Below, one piece after another: positions 1 through 13,910 of a stretch of DNA of 64,000 bases; within the stretch, counting starts at the first letter, position 1; each line of letters starts with the position of its first letter. The stretch lies in contig OX344755.2 of assembly GCA_947034885.2 (NCBI GenBank), positions 7,442,501 to 7,506,500 on the forward strand, written 5' to 3'. Origin of the DNA: Thuidium tamariscinum (taxonomy: Eukaryota; Streptophyta; Bryopsida; Hypnales; Thuidiaceae). The notes under the pieces were generated by a model that ran no database searches, had not been told where the DNA came from, and saw only the letters and a list, made by a program, of their open reading frames with translations. Both the position numbers and the translations under genes were made by a program.

Positions 1-69
1 ATGGTTTTAATTTTTGTTGTGATTTTTTGAAACATTTAAAAAAAAATATTAAAATACATTAGCTTTATG

Positions 70-1325
70 GGAAGTTTTTATACACTTTATCTTACTGCCT
101 AAAGCATCCCATTTGATCATTTGTTTGCCCAATCCTCTAGCCTCCGCCTTACCAACGGTCCTTCCGACAGCCCAATAGATCGAATGGCCCAATCGCCCTT
201 ACCTAAGCACTTGTCTACCCGACCATTGAATGTCCTATTTTCTGAATGTTAGAGGACGTCTGAGGGGCAACAAACGTTGACACTTGACGTCATGTTAACC
301 TTGCATTTGTGTAGTCATACTCATGGCATATGATAGAAGTTTGTTCTTAAGAACAAAGCATGAGTTCCATTCTAAATTAGGCGAAGGTAATATTTGAACT
401 ACTGCAAGACGATGTTGAGCTTGAGCTTGAAAACAATTGAATTGAGGGTCATTGACTTTGTTATGTGTATTAATTGCAACTTTGATAGGTTCATTGTTAA
501 CAACTTCCACAATATTGTTAGACTAACCATCCACTTGAGGTATATTTATCGTGATATTATTAGGCTAACCATCCGCTACAAGCATATTAATTGCAACATT
601 GTTAGGTACATTTATCAAATCAAGACTAGTGTTTGCTCTAGGAAAATTGGCTCAATCTTCCCATAGTTCCAATTAGTGTAGAACTACTAAATTATAGTAA
701 GTAGTGTACTATTACTATAATGACAAAAAAACAAAACAGTGTAAAAGTAGTTTGACTCCCCAATCAAACGTGATAAGCGGCTTATGAAATGGGATTATCT
801 TTGGCCTACAGGAAGAGATGTCCCACCTAATTAAAATGCTAGTGCATAATATTAAAGAATTAAATCATAGCCCTAGCCAAATATCAAATTAATTTTATAC
901 ACAAATTAGTGAAAAGATGTCACAAGAATCTTAATCCTAACTTAGAATAACTAAAGAAATCTTACATGCAATTTGGAGCTGCAACCATGAACAGGAATTC
1001 TACCATCGTGTGGTCTTTGGAAGAAATTTAATCACTCCACAAGCTTCAAAAAAATTCTCTAGCAGGGTTGACAAATTGGCACCTTATTGAGGAAATCACG
1101 TTCAAAATTTGGATGTTTGGATGTCCAAATGTAGCGGACATAGTAGATGGCAAACAACGGATGTCATTTGGAAGATAGTAGATGGACATATGGGCACTCA
1201 AATAAAGGCGATTGGGTAGTCGGATGGGTAGACAAGTTCATAGGGAGGCTCAGTTTAGTGGGTTGGGGAGATTGATGGACAAATAGGGTGTTTTAAAGGA
1301 TAGGATACAAAAAATAAAAACTTCA
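70..1325. repeat. Foldback-like inverted-repeat element
   Basis: The left end (from about 70, GAAGTTTTTATACACTTTATC) is matched in inverted orientation by the right end near 1260-1320. Further in, both arms carry CCCAAT/CCCATTTG-like stretches and a shared ACTTGTCTACCC. The arms are only moderately similar, so this would be an old non-autonomous element. I see no coding sequence and no clear target duplication, and the boundaries are approximate. Confidence 0.4.
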
Positions 1326-1800
1326 AAAAATCAATTGAAAAGAATGGTCAATTGAACTTCAATAATGGATACTTTCAATATCAATAAACAAACTTATATT
1401 ATAATGATAATTCCTTGACTAGAATATGACTCCATACCTACCCGCAAACTAAAAAAACCTCATAACTTTTGACTCATTAATCCAAATGGAAATATTCAAA
1501 GCTTCTCATGTCTATGTAAACCCAAAGAATCAATTTGAAATTTCACTTTTTTTTAAAAGTTTTTTGAAGAAGTTTTTTCATCTACCCGAGTTGCCCGCCA
1601 AGTAAAGAAAACAACATATCCTGCCATAATTTTTTAATTGTAAAGTCAAAAGTTATGAAAATTGTTGGGCCTTAAAGCTACTCCTCGGGCACACACTATA
1701 TCAAAATTTGAAAGAAAAAAAAGAAAAACTCCATCTATAGTGAGCTGCCCAAAAAATTTATAATCTCAAAAAACATTGTTCAGGGCTTTAGGGGTTAACA
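1326..1800 (+). repeat. Dispersed AT-rich repeat, copy A
   Basis: This segment is similar to two others in the window, at about 41400-41885 and 57240-57860, all in the same orientation. Shared landmarks in order are a CATAACTTTTGACTCA-like block, a CTACCC..GTTGCC block, a run around AACATATC..GCAATAA, a GCCTTAAAGCTACTCC block, a TAGTGAGCTGCCC block and a final TTTAGGGGTTA. No open frame spans it and its family is unknown to me. Confidence 0.6.
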
Positions 1801-2639
1801 CAAAGCAATCTATCATCTTGATCCAAATCCAATTTTAGAAATCTTTTTGTATGAAGAATAGGAATTTTGATCCTCATACTTTAGCATCAAAGGACCAAAA
1901 GACATTAGAGGTGGAGAATGCCAAAAGTATTACTTTTGAGGGTAATGAAAGAAAAATTCTTACAAGATTCAACAATACAAAATTATATTATAGTGCTGTG
2001 GGGATTTTAAGACTTTAGAAAAAATTGACCACTTGAGTTGCAAGATTATAGTGTTTGAAGTTAGAAGAAGCAATTATATTAATGTTACCCAAGTGAGTTA
2101 GTGTACTATAAAACTTTAAGAAGGAGATTTTTGCATTAATTTTTTTTTGTGTTTGTGCATCCTACATCATGCTAGTTTTGTAATTGTTAAATTTTAGAGT
2201 AGAAGTTTTTTGTATGAGATGCCCACCTAAAAAACTTTGAGCTGTATAGTTTTTCTATTGGGGCACTTGATTACTCTTCCTTGGATTCTCTTGAAAATGA
2301 TACATTTTAAAACTTGCTTTTGAATATCAAAAAGTTCCATTTGAATTTGAATTTATAGGAACCTGACCAAATTTGTGGGTGATTAAACATTTAACATCTA
2401 AAGGCCCAAGACCTTTTGGGGGTTACAAACAACATTGCTTTTAAAGTGCCATAGGTCTAAATGTTATTGAAGTATGGAAATCTCAACTGTACAATCTTGT
2501 AGTGCCTATAAGTTGTAGATGAAATGAGTCAAATTTGAAGTCTTTTGACCTCATAGATTGAGAGATTGTAATGTTTTAGTATTGAAAAGGATGCTTAAAT
2601 TATCCTAAAAACACATTTGGAGGGCAAATTTGATTTTTG

Positions 2640-3350
2640 AACCTACTCAAATGAAAAAATTTGAACTATGAAGTTCTTCAAAACCAACATATAAACAAAT
2701 TTGTGGAAGGAAGTATCATTCAATTGACTCATTACCTTTGCAAAATGGCTTTGAAATGTCAAAATATAATTGCAAAAAACACATAGATCTATGGGTGAAC
2801 CTCCTTCAATTGATATGCTTCTCAATCACTTATAACCTCTTGGATTGATGTGAAATTTTATCCACACAAACTAGACTAGTTTGTGTAATTTTTCCAAAGA
2901 AAATAAATAGAAAATAGACATTGTATAAAGAAGAAACAAGCCTTCAAAGTTCACTATAATCTAAAAATATTTGGTTTTTGAATTTTGAATTCCTCCCATA
3001 CATTCAAAACAACTTGGATTCGCATGAAAATTTCACCATAGCAACTAAACTTCTAATGAAACACAATTTAATAAATTTTATTGGAAACAAACATTGCATG
3101 AAGGAGATATAGCCCCTAAAGTTGCGGCCATCAACTATAGTTTGGTGAACTCAAATAGAACCTATGAACTTGAAATGACTTCCAAGAAATTTGTTCATCT
3201 TGGATTGATTTGAAATTTTTACCTCACAAACTAGACAAATATACACAACTTTACCTATAAGTTTTATTAAATTTGGACATTTGGTGCAATAGTTACATCA
3301 CTTTGAATTGGACTTCTAAATTGTAAGGATATTTTTTGTCCCTTAGTGTG
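2640..3350. repeat. Degenerate tandem array, unit about 185 bp
   Basis: A motif like CTTGGATTGATKTGAAATTT followed by ACAAACTAGAC recurs near 2832, 3012 and 3207, spaced about 180 and 195 bases. Each is followed by an ACATTG..AAAG segment in register. It looks like about three diverged units of a satellite-length repeat. No gene is seen. Confidence 0.5.
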
Positions 3351-5040
3351 TTTAGGGGTTAAGTTCTATGCATTCCCAAAGTAGATGTGCCTTAGTCAAC
3401 CATAATTGTGACTTCAAAAATATCCATTATAATTATACAATTGGAACTATAAAAATAAAGCTTGACAAATTTTAGACCTATCCCATGTAGGAATTGTAAA
3501 AAAATAATTAAAAAAAAAAATTGTTGCAATAGCAAGTTGCAAGTGTCAAAATCTATATTTACACTGTATTGTATGTTTTTCATTCAAATTTTCATCTTTT
3601 AAACTCCTTGCAAATTTAACTTGCAAAATTAAATTTATCTTTCTAAACTTCATTTGTAGTAAAAACCCTAGGTAATTTGACTATATATTGTAATTATTAT
3701 AATTTCATTTCCATATTTTACCCTTAGAAATTACAATTATTTGATTTTTCCATCAAAATTTATGAAAAGAATTGGTGTCAACAGGAAATATGCATTTCCA
3801 CTTATGAAAAATATGAAGATTGTATATTCAATTATATATTAGGATAAATCAAGCTTGATAGTAAAATTTGACTTGAAGGTTGTTGCGAAGTGTGTTTAGG
3901 ATGTAAAAAATAAAACAATTAATTGAGAAATTTTTGCACCAATCTCCATTGCTTCTACTAGTAGTTCTTCTTGAAATAATACCAAATTGAGTGGGTTGTT
4001 TTTTCTATATATACAAATTTATTTTCACTTCTACTAAAAAGTATTATAAGTATAAAAAAGAATAGAAATTTCATGAAAAACAATGAATGATTGACAATTC
4101 ATATCATAAGGTAATAAAAATATAGATTGATAATTGAATACGATTTATAAGGAATAATTTAATTCAAAAATGATGTTTGACTATTTTGCAATGGATCCAT
4201 TTATGTAGTGATTAAATAAAATTATTTTAATGCACTAGAAAGCATGACATATACAAAAGTGTTTGAATATGATAATTTTGATACAAAACTTCAAGATTTG
4301 AAACATATTTAAAAATAATTATTTCACTGCATCAAAGAGGCTCAAGAAATTTTTAACCCTAATGTCCAATTTCTACATGATGTATAGATTGAAAACCAGA
4401 TTTCTTTTTCATTGTAGTTTAGATGAAAGTCATCCTAATTTTTAGATATTGTTGTCCTATCCTTTGGTGTTATTTGAGTACATATTTTTCCAAAATTACA
4501 AATGTAGAAGTATGTCAAGTGCACTTGACAAAGCCAAAATTGCATTGATTCTAGTTTAAACTTCGAATTATTAAATACAAAAATAAAGTCATAGAATCAA
4601 AGAACACAAAAATTTCCAAAAATCACCATATCAAGAGAACCTCATTTCAAATCCATTCCAACAAAATTTACTCAAAAATGACAATATTTTGGATGTGACT
4701 GAATTTAGAAGGAATTTATAATTTTTTCTTTCAAAGTCTATAAAAAAATATTGGTGATAACATTCATGAATTTAACTATATGGATAGAATCTAAACCTCA
4801 AACTCTACAACTTGTATTTGCATCACAATTTCAAAATCTTCTTCCAAGTATTACTTTATGATGATTTTTCCAAAATCATCAATTTTGGAGACGATGGAGT
4901 TTGGACGCGTAGGGGTTAATCCACAAATTTTAAAGATGCGCATATTATAGAATAGAGAAGGTGATATTACAGAGGTGATCTGTGATTTTAATGGATGAAC
5001 AGAGACGTGACGCGTTTCGAGTTTCAGTTCAGTTGCTACT
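3351..5040. other. Intergenic, no feature seen
   Basis: AT-rich sequence without convincing reading frames. The stretch from about 4850 becomes less AT-rich as it approaches the hydrolase promoter. A - strand frame at 4851-5165 runs antisense to the promoter and leader and has no recognisable domain, so I treat it as chance. Confidence 0.6.
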
Positions 5041-5050
5041 GTAGCACTGA

Positions 5051-5066
5051 CCAATACCATATATAG
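5051..5066 (+). promoter_or_regulatory. CCAAT and TATA boxes of the hydrolase gene
   Basis: CCAAT at 5051-5055 and TATATAG at 5060-5066 lie upstream of a leader that leads into the hydrolase gene. The expected transcription start is about 30 bases downstream, near 5095. The two boxes are unusually close to each other, so only the TATA box is really persuasive. Confidence 0.5.
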
Positions 5067-5094
5067 TGGGCGCAATGGCGATTGCTTGCCTGTG

Positions 5095-5911
5095 AAGATG
5101 GCTATGGCGTGTTCCGACTCTCCCTTCGCAACTCCATCATCCAAATCCAACACTGTTGCACTCAATTAGTTCTGATCCCGATTTGAACATCAGTCTATGT
5201 CGGATACTTTAGTTTTTCCACTTCAGGTAAACCATGATATTCTCTGCCTCTTTTTTTTTTTTTTTTTTCCAATTTTGTCATTTGGTTTGATCGCAAACTC
5301 GCTTTGCTGATGCTTTGGAAGAGTCAGTGCTCGATTGCAGACGCCGGCGAGCTCAAAAACATTGGAGAATTTCTAATTTTGTGCAGTCTTGAGTTCCTGT
5401 AGTATTTGGGAGAGTTTTGAGGCGGAGTGGATTTTAGGGTTTTGGAAGATCATGGTGGAGGATGTCGTGTTTTGTTCGTTTGCGTTTCGGTGATTTTTAT
5501 TTTGTTGAGGTACTTCTAGGTGATTTAGGTGTCCTTGCAGATTTAGGATCTGGCATTGCGATGAGGAGTTTGGACACATGTAGTAGAGCTGAAGGGTGAT
5601 TTTACGAATTAGATCCTGCCGTGGTTTGGTGATCGAGGCCTGTGTTTTGTGAGGAATTTCCAGATCTAGCTGTCGTAGATTTGTTCTGCGAATCTGGATG
5701 GAGATTGTTCAGGTTGTTCTTGAAATTTGTGATCGTGCCCTAAATTTGGAAGCTTGATTGACAAAGTCCGCTATCTGGATACATGGACGTCAGAGTTCGG
5801 GTTCGATCAATCGCATTTGAAGATTCTCTACCTTGGAACCTTGGATTATGACTGAGAGAAATTCGTGTAGTATTTTGATCAGGTGTGCGTGATTACCTAC
5901 GATATCTAGCA
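5095..5911 (+). other. Probable long, intron-containing 5' leader
   Basis: About 800 bases separate the TATA box from the chosen start codon. A CAG/gtaaac donor at about 5228 is followed by a pyrimidine-rich run, so at least one leader intron is likely. The only upstream short frame (from 5104) ends within about 20 codons. This is inference from sequence alone. Confidence 0.4.
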
Positions 5912-8900
5912 ATGAGTTCAAGCTATGGGACTTTCTCTGGCGAGCATCGGCGTAGTTCATCTGGTATATGGTTCTTCACTCTCCGAAGAGACTTATTTCT
6001 ATGCTTGCAAGATTATATCCTAGTGATTGGTTTTTCCATGAGGTTGCTCATTGAGGTAGGATGACCTAATTGCGACATGTTCCGAAAATTGACACCCTGC
6101 AATCTTGCATTATGATCAGGTACTGATTCTGGGAATGTGTATTAGATCGTTTTAGTTTAATTACCAGTAATAGTTTGATCCTTATTTTCTATGCGTACTG
6201 TATCGAGAGACGGCATACTTTCTTTCATTGGATTCCCCTCGCAATTGCTAACTAGAATCAATGAAAATTTACTCACGATCTATACTCGGATTGCTTTCAG
6301 GTGTTGACGTGTATGTTCCTATTCTATGCAGAGGGCGGATATGTTGTGCAAATGGAGGATATGACGGCTATTGATGCCCCACAGACGTCTCATTCGGAGC
6401 CGCAGTCAGGACAAGATGATCTACAGGTCTGTCAGGAGCCCACGCTGTCAAATCCTGACTGACTTGATTGAAAATTGCTGTAATCAGATTGAATTTTCCC
6501 ATGATTTTTAATCGTGCCATACCCTTCGAACTTCAATGTGTAGCTCTCGGTCTGTGCAGATATTACCTCGCAGGGGTTTGGGATTAGATGCATGGTGCTT
6601 GCCACCCATTCCGGTCTTTAATGAAGCTGCAGCACGTTTTGCTGAATCCGCGTCCAATTTGGGTCGTCAGATTGCCAAAGTTGTGGGTGAGCTTGTTGTG
6701 ATTGCGAACATGTTGACAATTTCGATCTAATTTCTGTTTTTTTGTTGTATTTGTTGCTCACGTGAGGTTTTGGACGTTTGGACCTTTACCAGCACCTGAG
6801 ATCTTATCAACAGGAGCAACAGAACTCAGCGACATATCCAATGTTGGTGTGAACATCTATTGTTTAGACATCAACTTCCAAAAAGTTGTAGACGTTATAC
6901 ATTATAGTACATTTAAAATTGTTCAAAATTGGTGATTATTTAGATTTCTCAACATTTGCAAGGCGTGTAGTGGAGTCCGTAACTACAGAAATGCAAAGTC
7001 CACTTGATTTTCAATTTAGAGCTACAGAATGCTCTTTTCCAAAACCTTCCAAATGGGTGAAATCAACTTCCAAATACATTGTTCTTTTAAGCATTTAGGG
7101 TTTAATGAATGACTTCTCTATCCCCGCTGTCTTGGCTCATTGTGTGCGTGGGTTGTTACGTTATTGTGATGTGCAGAGGAAACTGTTGCTCCACTCCCTC
7201 CTTCTCAATCATTCTCGAGTGGATTGACTGATGATTCACAAAAGCTGTTTCAAGATTTTATTGAGTCACCTAACGTGGCGGTGACCTCTCCCAGAGTCAC
7301 TGATGATGCAGTCGCTGAGAGCAGCAGTCTCTTGGGCAATTTAGGGGTAGAGCAGGCACAGGCAATCTTCTCGTCAACTAGCAAATCAATGATGGAGATG
7401 GGACAGCAGATATTGAGTGGTCCTCCTGCTGCTTGGCATGGGTGAGTGTCTACAATCCTCTTCTATTGCTTTAATCGCGACAAGACTCATTGTGGTTGAA
7501 AAAGAGGAGGTTTTAGAGTCATAATTCCCTTTCTCCTCTTCTCTCTGAGGGCTGTAGAGATCCAAGATTTGAGGGTCCTGATTCAGTGTAGGGGAGAGGC
7601 AATGTTCGATACATGCCTCGGAACCATCGGCCCTTCATTTATCTTGTACGTAACGGGTAGTGCCATGACGTTTTATAAAGGGTCATCCTTTCGATTTTAC
7701 CGCATCCTATATTCATGAGTACTGACGAGTTTATATGGATTAGCATATTTGATTGTTTTATTAGAGTGATAGTATGTATTCACCATTTTAATCAGTAGAT
7801 CTTACGGGAGCATAGATACGTTCGTAGTAGAATTTCCTCCTGTCGCAGATGGTCAGGTATTTGGTGAACAAATAGCATTCAGCTCCTTTTAACATTAACC
7901 TTCTATTGCCTCCCAGATTAGTGACTCGAGTTCAAACGACGTTGAAGGGGTCTGCGGAGGACATTGGTTGGCTCCAGAATATGCCAAATGCTTTACCTGT
8001 TGAGGATGATACTGCTGGATTCCTTGACGCTTTAGGCATTATCAGGTCCTGAATGCTAACCCTTTCCCCTTATCTCAAGTTTCCATCCTGCAGTTGCTGC
8101 AAGAGATTTATATTGGAGCTACTTGAAACTCTCTTGTTTTAGCATCCAGAATTATTGGTCGACAAGAGATCCAATTTGAAATTGTTCCGACAGCTCTTTG
8201 TTATGTTGACTCTTGACTTATTGATTAGAAATTGACTTGTGCTCTTGCGTTCTTGCAATTTCTTACTATCAAGTTGGATTTCTGAACAGCCATGGCGTCC
8301 ACATACTTCCCAATACGTTGACGTACCTTCTTATTCCAGGTGTGCATATATTCGTGAAAATCTTATCTCTTATGTTGTCAGTTGATGTAATATGTGTTCT
8401 ACTAAGAGATAGGAATCATTTTTAAGTGAAAGATGATACTTGGACTTGCTTGTAATTGTAGGTGAGTCGCTCCCGTACTTGATACTTTACATACCGCTGC
8501 ATAGAGAATATGGTGACCTGTTGTCTTGCTCGTTGGGTGATATGCATTTGATTTTACTGACAGGAACCACTTCTACGCAGGTTTATTCAGCAACCATGGA
8601 CCGTTATATTTTGTCGACACTAAGAAATATTTTTTAAAGCTGGGTCTGTCTTGCCACATTGCAAAAATCCACAGCGAGGTATAATTTTGAATAGCTGAAA
8701 TGTGGTTAGATCTTGTTCACCTTGTATTGTCTTGTCAATAATTTTACTGACTAAGCAGCTTCAACCTTGACCAACCTTCCAGGCTGCTGTGGAGAAGAAT
8801 GCCAGAGAGATCAAGGAGCACATATTGGAACTTTACTGGGGATCTCAAAAGAAAATAGTGATATTGGGTCATTCCAAGGGAGGTGTGGATGCAGCAGCTG

Positions 8901-10159
8901 CTTGCTCCATGTTTTGGGACGAATTAAAAGACAAAGTGGTTGGTTTAGCGCTTCTTCAGAGCCCATATGGTGGAAGTCCGCTTGCCTCCGATATTTTACG
9001 GAAAGGCCAAATTGCAGATTTTGAGACTCGGCGTATCATGGAGATGTTGGTATCTAAAGTTCTTAAGGTGTGTGCTCTAGATCGCTTTTAATTCCGTGCA
9101 ACTGACTAAAGTTTCTGTATTTCAATTGTCACCTGTTGTCACCCTTCCTGAGGCTTAAGCTAACTTGTAGCGCTGTAAGGTTATTCTGGTGCTTTTCATG
9201 GTCATGGAGATTTTGAAATTAAATGAATTGCACACGAAGCTTGAGGTGGATACCTGCTGTTATTTATAGGTGGAGATTGTTGCTTTTTGATTTACAAAGA
9301 TTCTTGCCAATTCCAGCGATTTAGCTGGGGTAAACGTTGCATTACCTTGACCTTTAAGTGCCCCAATGGCCAAAAGTGCTCGCTTCCATAACTGAATGAG
9401 TTGATGTAAGTGATTTAGGAAGCTTTAAGGGAACAAAATAGAGCGAAGAGCGAAGAAATCGTGTCTGACAATTCTGAACAATAGAAATATGTTGTGAAAG
9501 CTACTATACTCGATTCCACTATCAGCTTCCAAAATGAACTTTCTATTCTAGTTTAGACATATTTCTGATGCTTTCTTTGAAGTGCAGCACATGAAGTCGA
9601 GATTAAGTATGAAGTGATTGCGTGTTGTGTGCTGCAGGGTGACCTACAAGCATTAGAAGACTTAACGTATGAGAAGCGGCGCCAGTTTTTGGCCGAATAC
9701 ACTTACCCCCCGGATCTTCCGACCATCTGTTTTCACACGGAGGCCAGTCGTTCTCCAGGATGGGTGGCCACGATGTCTCATATAGCCCATGCGGACCTTG
9801 CAGCGAGTGTGAAGCTCCCAGTAGCGGTACCATTGGCTGCAGCCATGGCAATATGTGCACTCCACGTAGAAATCAGGTATGGGGAAAAGAGTGATGGCCT
9901 CGTGACTAGAAGAGATGCTGAGGTCCCCGGGTCGATTGTCGTGCGACCTGAGAAGAAGCTGGACCATGGATGGATGGTCTACACACCTGTTAGCAAAGAT
10001 CCTTTGGAGCCTGATGCTGCGCAAATGTGTGAGGCGCTCATCACTCTGCTTCTCAATCACGACAAGTGGAAGCGGCCGCAGACTTCTGTTACACCACAAG
10101 CGGAAGCCTCTGTCAATGATGCCCAGGAACATGCGGCAGCTGTCTTGGAATCTGCTTAA
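5912..10159 (+). CDS. Alpha/beta hydrolase superfamily protein (lipase/esterase-like)
   Basis: Nine exons fit in phase: 5912-5963, 6332-6426, 6560-6686, 7177-7441, 7917-8045, 8290-8339, 8581-8678, 8783-9067 and 9638-10159, giving about 540 residues. The first ~190 residues are low in recognisable structure. The hydrolase core follows: an oxyanion-type LIPGLFSNHGP, the nucleophile elbow GHSKGG (Ser near 303), and candidate acid and base partners in SDGLV (Asp near 453) and LDHGW (His near 477). No signal peptide or membrane segment is seen, so it is probably cytosolic or plastidic. The substrate cannot be told from the sequence. The start is the ATG whose exon joins in phase 1 to the next exon; another ATG at 6352 lies in the same frame and could be a shorter alternative. 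All splice sites are GT-AG and no defect is seen. Confidence 0.88.
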
Positions 10160-13100
10160 GGTCGGTTCACCCAAAATTGACACTTCTGCTTTTGAGCATA
10201 TTTCCTATTGTTTCACTGATGAACATTTTATATGTTCTTGGTGGTGAAAGAAGAGGATTCGGAATGTGGTGCATTGAATACCATATTCAAAAAGTTCTAC
10301 AGGGCTGAAGTTCTATTAGTAGATGTTCTATCATCAAAGATGCAATTTTAGAACATCAGTATGTACCTATCATCAAAGATGTACGGTAGGTGAGCATCTG
10401 ATGAAGCTGATTTTGGTGTTGGTTCCTTAAGATCCCCTGCGAGTTGTATACTTTTGTGACAATTTTGATACCCAGCGCTTGGCTTTCACGTGGTTTCAAG
10501 GTATCCATGCAGAACCTTAGGAAGCACTTTGCTGGACTAGAAGATTTATATTGATTTGTATAGATTTTTCGTAGTTAGAATTAACTTTTCTATGCTCAGT
10601 TGTAGGTATTGGGTCCTGGGCACATTTTTCATGAACAGAGTTTATTCAATTTTAGTGATCTGACTGTTTTTTAATTATGTTATTATCGTATGATTTGCGT
10701 CAGACCATGTGAGAAAAGTTGGAAACGCTCTCGGCAAACCAAAGTAGCATAAATATTACGTAGTATGTTTCTTATGGAATGGGGTGGTGACGTGCTGTTG
10801 CAAATGTCTCAATAGTTGTATTCTTGACTAAGTTATAGATGCCAACTTCATTTGCTGTCTATAAGGTATTAGTTGGGGTATGTTGCTATGGGTGTACTGC
10901 GCAGAAGTGTCCCCCTATTTAGAGTTGATTTGGTTTACAAAATCCCAAATTAGTGGAAATCTATTTGAGATAGCTTGTGTTGATTTTGTATTAACAAAAT
11001 ACAAAATATGGAGTATTATTTTTTTGGTCTTGGGTTGTACATATTGAAGATATATAGAATAAGTAAAAAAATGAAAAAGCAACTTTCATTGATTTTGAAA
11101 TTGACTCGTGACTATGGTGAACACGACTTCAATCCATGAACACTACGAAATTTCAGTTCAATGTAAAAAGCTTACAAATGTCAACAATGCCACAACCCTC
11201 TCTAAAGCGATAACCTTTGTAATGTTATATTCTCCTTTTGGTTTGGGGGCTATTATCTTGTGGAAGTTCTATTGTAATAAGAATAGAAGTGTACAATGCC
11301 TATCAATGAAATTGAAACCTTCAATTAACCAAAAAAGATCAAACTATGAGTGTGATACATATCAATCAATCAAATCTACAACTATCCTAAAAGACCAAGA
11401 TTGTGAATATGCAATACCTATAAATCTTTCCAATAACCCCAATAACTTTCTATGAGGACAAAAGTATGTAATACAAAGAATTCAAAGATTTCTTTAAAAT
11501 ATAATACAAAGCTTAACATCAATGCTCTAAGACTTGCATTGGCAAGGTTCAGGTTTCTCTCATCTTACCTTCAATATATACTATTTCTATATCTTGAGGT
11601 TTCTTCAAAGAAAACTAGGAATTTCTAGGATGCACTAAAAAATCTAAGGGATTCTTAGGACATTTCAAAAAGCTCCATATTTAATTTAGAAAAGTCATTT
11701 GAAGATTAGCCACACAATTATTACAAGAGTCCTTCAAGAAATAAGGTGAATATATACCTATCATTGAAAGAAGGTTTGACTCCTACATAGTCTAATATAA
11801 AGGTAGAAAAGTTATCCAAGTTTATGAAGAATGAAAGCTAGCTATAGTGATATAATATAGATGTAGTACAAACCACTTCAAACTAAAGTAGGTTTCTACT
11901 AGAGCATGGCCTATCACTACTTCTCAAAACCTAAGTGCACCAATGTAGAATCCACTTGTAAAAGATAGCTATCACTAAATGCAAAGTAATTTTATTTTTA
12001 TGATTTGTCAATATTTTGTAATTGCATTGTAAGGATTATTTGATTCATGAGCTTATATATGAAGGCATATCAAAACAATCAAGAGACTCTTTTATTTGAA
12101 ATTATATCAATATTATTACATTCAAGTATGAATTATATATAAGACAATGATTTGAAGACTAAGGTCAACCATTATCTATTATGTAGTTCAATATTCATAT
12201 GGCAAGGTGTTGAAAATTTCCATCTTCCTAGTCCAAAATTAATTGTCATATTTTGTAAGGGGGAAAACATAGCTCTAATTAGAATTTAAATATGTGGAAT
12301 GACATTTCATAAAAAATATACAAATTTATTGATATAAGTAATTTTTCAGCTTTGAATAGATTGCAAGTTCAATTTTCAAATGATTGATATTTTTGCAAAA
12401 AATAAACTCATAGTCTTTAATTACATAAATATATGACTTCATTAAGAATGTTATAAGGAAGTTCATTTATTCCATTTTAGAAATTATAATTAAAGTCACA
12501 ATTCTTGGTCACCTTTTAACATTGAGTAATAAAAAAAGCCACCTAATATATAGGTTTGGATTACTAATATTTTATAAGCCATTCATTTAAGCCATTTATT
12601 TAGGGGCTTTCACATTAGGACAATTCTAGAATGATTGCAAGAAAAATCTATTGATTTTGTTCCATTTTCACAATACTCATGCTTGATCCTCTAAAATATT
12701 TGAAATTAGAATTTTTTGGAATTCCTTCTGTTGGTAGCTACAAGTCTACTAGAAGACCATTTCTTCCAAATTTACCTTCAAATTCATTAGGGGATCTGCA
12801 TATTACTTAGGGGGATCAATTATCACATTTTAGAAATGTGTGGCCAAATATAGATAGCATTTTATTCATTTTGTGTAAAATTCATAAAAAAACCTTACAA
12901 ATAAGGTAAAGACCATTGAAAGCAACAAATCAATTATACATAATTTAAGTTGCCTCCAACTTTGAGACATTAGTATTTTGCACATATAATTTAGTATGAT
13001 CTTTTGGATCCTTTGGGTTGTATTTATTAGAATCCATATGTAGAATTGGGTGCACAATTGGGTAAGAAGTGTAGTGAATGACAAATTGTTTGGTTAATAG

Positions 13101-13887
13101 AAATCGTAGGTGAAGTTGGAATGACTAGCACTTTTGAATTAAGGTTCCTCAAAGTGTGCCCGTTGCGGTGCTCTAATTTTGTTTTCCTTGCATTGGTCGA
13201 TTGTTCAAGAATTATTAATTTAGTTGAAGCAATTCAAAGGATTGAGGGGTGAGAAGTGGTGTGTCATGTTTTCAAATTTAATTAGATCCAGTGATTTTAC
13301 AAAGCACTATGGCTACTTTTGGTTGGGGAGATTTGGCTAGTGCAATTTCTTTAGTGGTTCTTTACAAATCTTGGGGAGGACATTTTCATTGCATTTGGGG
13401 TACCCATGTGCGATGAAGTGATTTTTTGCCCCCCTATTTATTTTTGAATAAACTATAATTTCATCCTACAATTTTGAATTTTGTTTAGCAATGACTAAAG
13501 GTTTCTATTGACAAAAATTTCAATTCCAAATAACATAAGATATGTTGTTTAGAAAGGGTTGAAAAATGAACTAAAATGGCATGTTTTTCAACTAAAATAT
13601 TTATAGAGATCACATGAAGACGACTATTGCATCGATATTCAACCAAAATAAACTTTCAATAGAAAGCTATTCTATAGAATTTTTTTTCATTTTTCAAATT
13701 TTTTTCTTATATAATGTAGGGGTGTGAAAGTTATTTTCAGCTTTATAGTGTAACTTTTCTCTTTAAAAATTTATAATTAATTACTATTAGTACTAAAAAG
13801 ATACCAATAATTCAAAACATAAACTTTAAAAGTAGTACAATCTATTCATAATTTTTTTTTTCCAAAAACAAATTAAATTTTAGGGTG
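10160..13887. other. 3' region of the hydrolase gene and gene-free spacer
   Basis: The first several hundred bases are probably 3' untranslated sequence. The rest is AT-rich with no frame that looks like protein; the frame at 11108-11455 has low-complexity composition and no domain. No repeat structure stood out. Confidence 0.55.
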
Positions 13888-13891
13888 TATT

Positions 13892-13910
13892 GGGTGGTTG
13901 CAAGAAACAC
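13892..13910 (+). repeat. Left terminal inverted repeat of the large transposon
   Basis: GGGTGGTTGCAAGAAACAC, preceded by TATT at 13888-13891. It matches the right end over 19 bases without mismatch. The following 150-300 bases resemble the left end of the short element at 61814. Confidence 0.85.

Noticed and set aside
4851-5165. 104-residue frame on the - strand
   Set aside because: It covers the promoter and leader of the hydrolase gene in antisense and shows no domain.
9662-10183. 173-residue frame on the - strand
   Set aside because: Antisense shadow of the last hydrolase exon, whose catalytic Asp and His are on the + strand.
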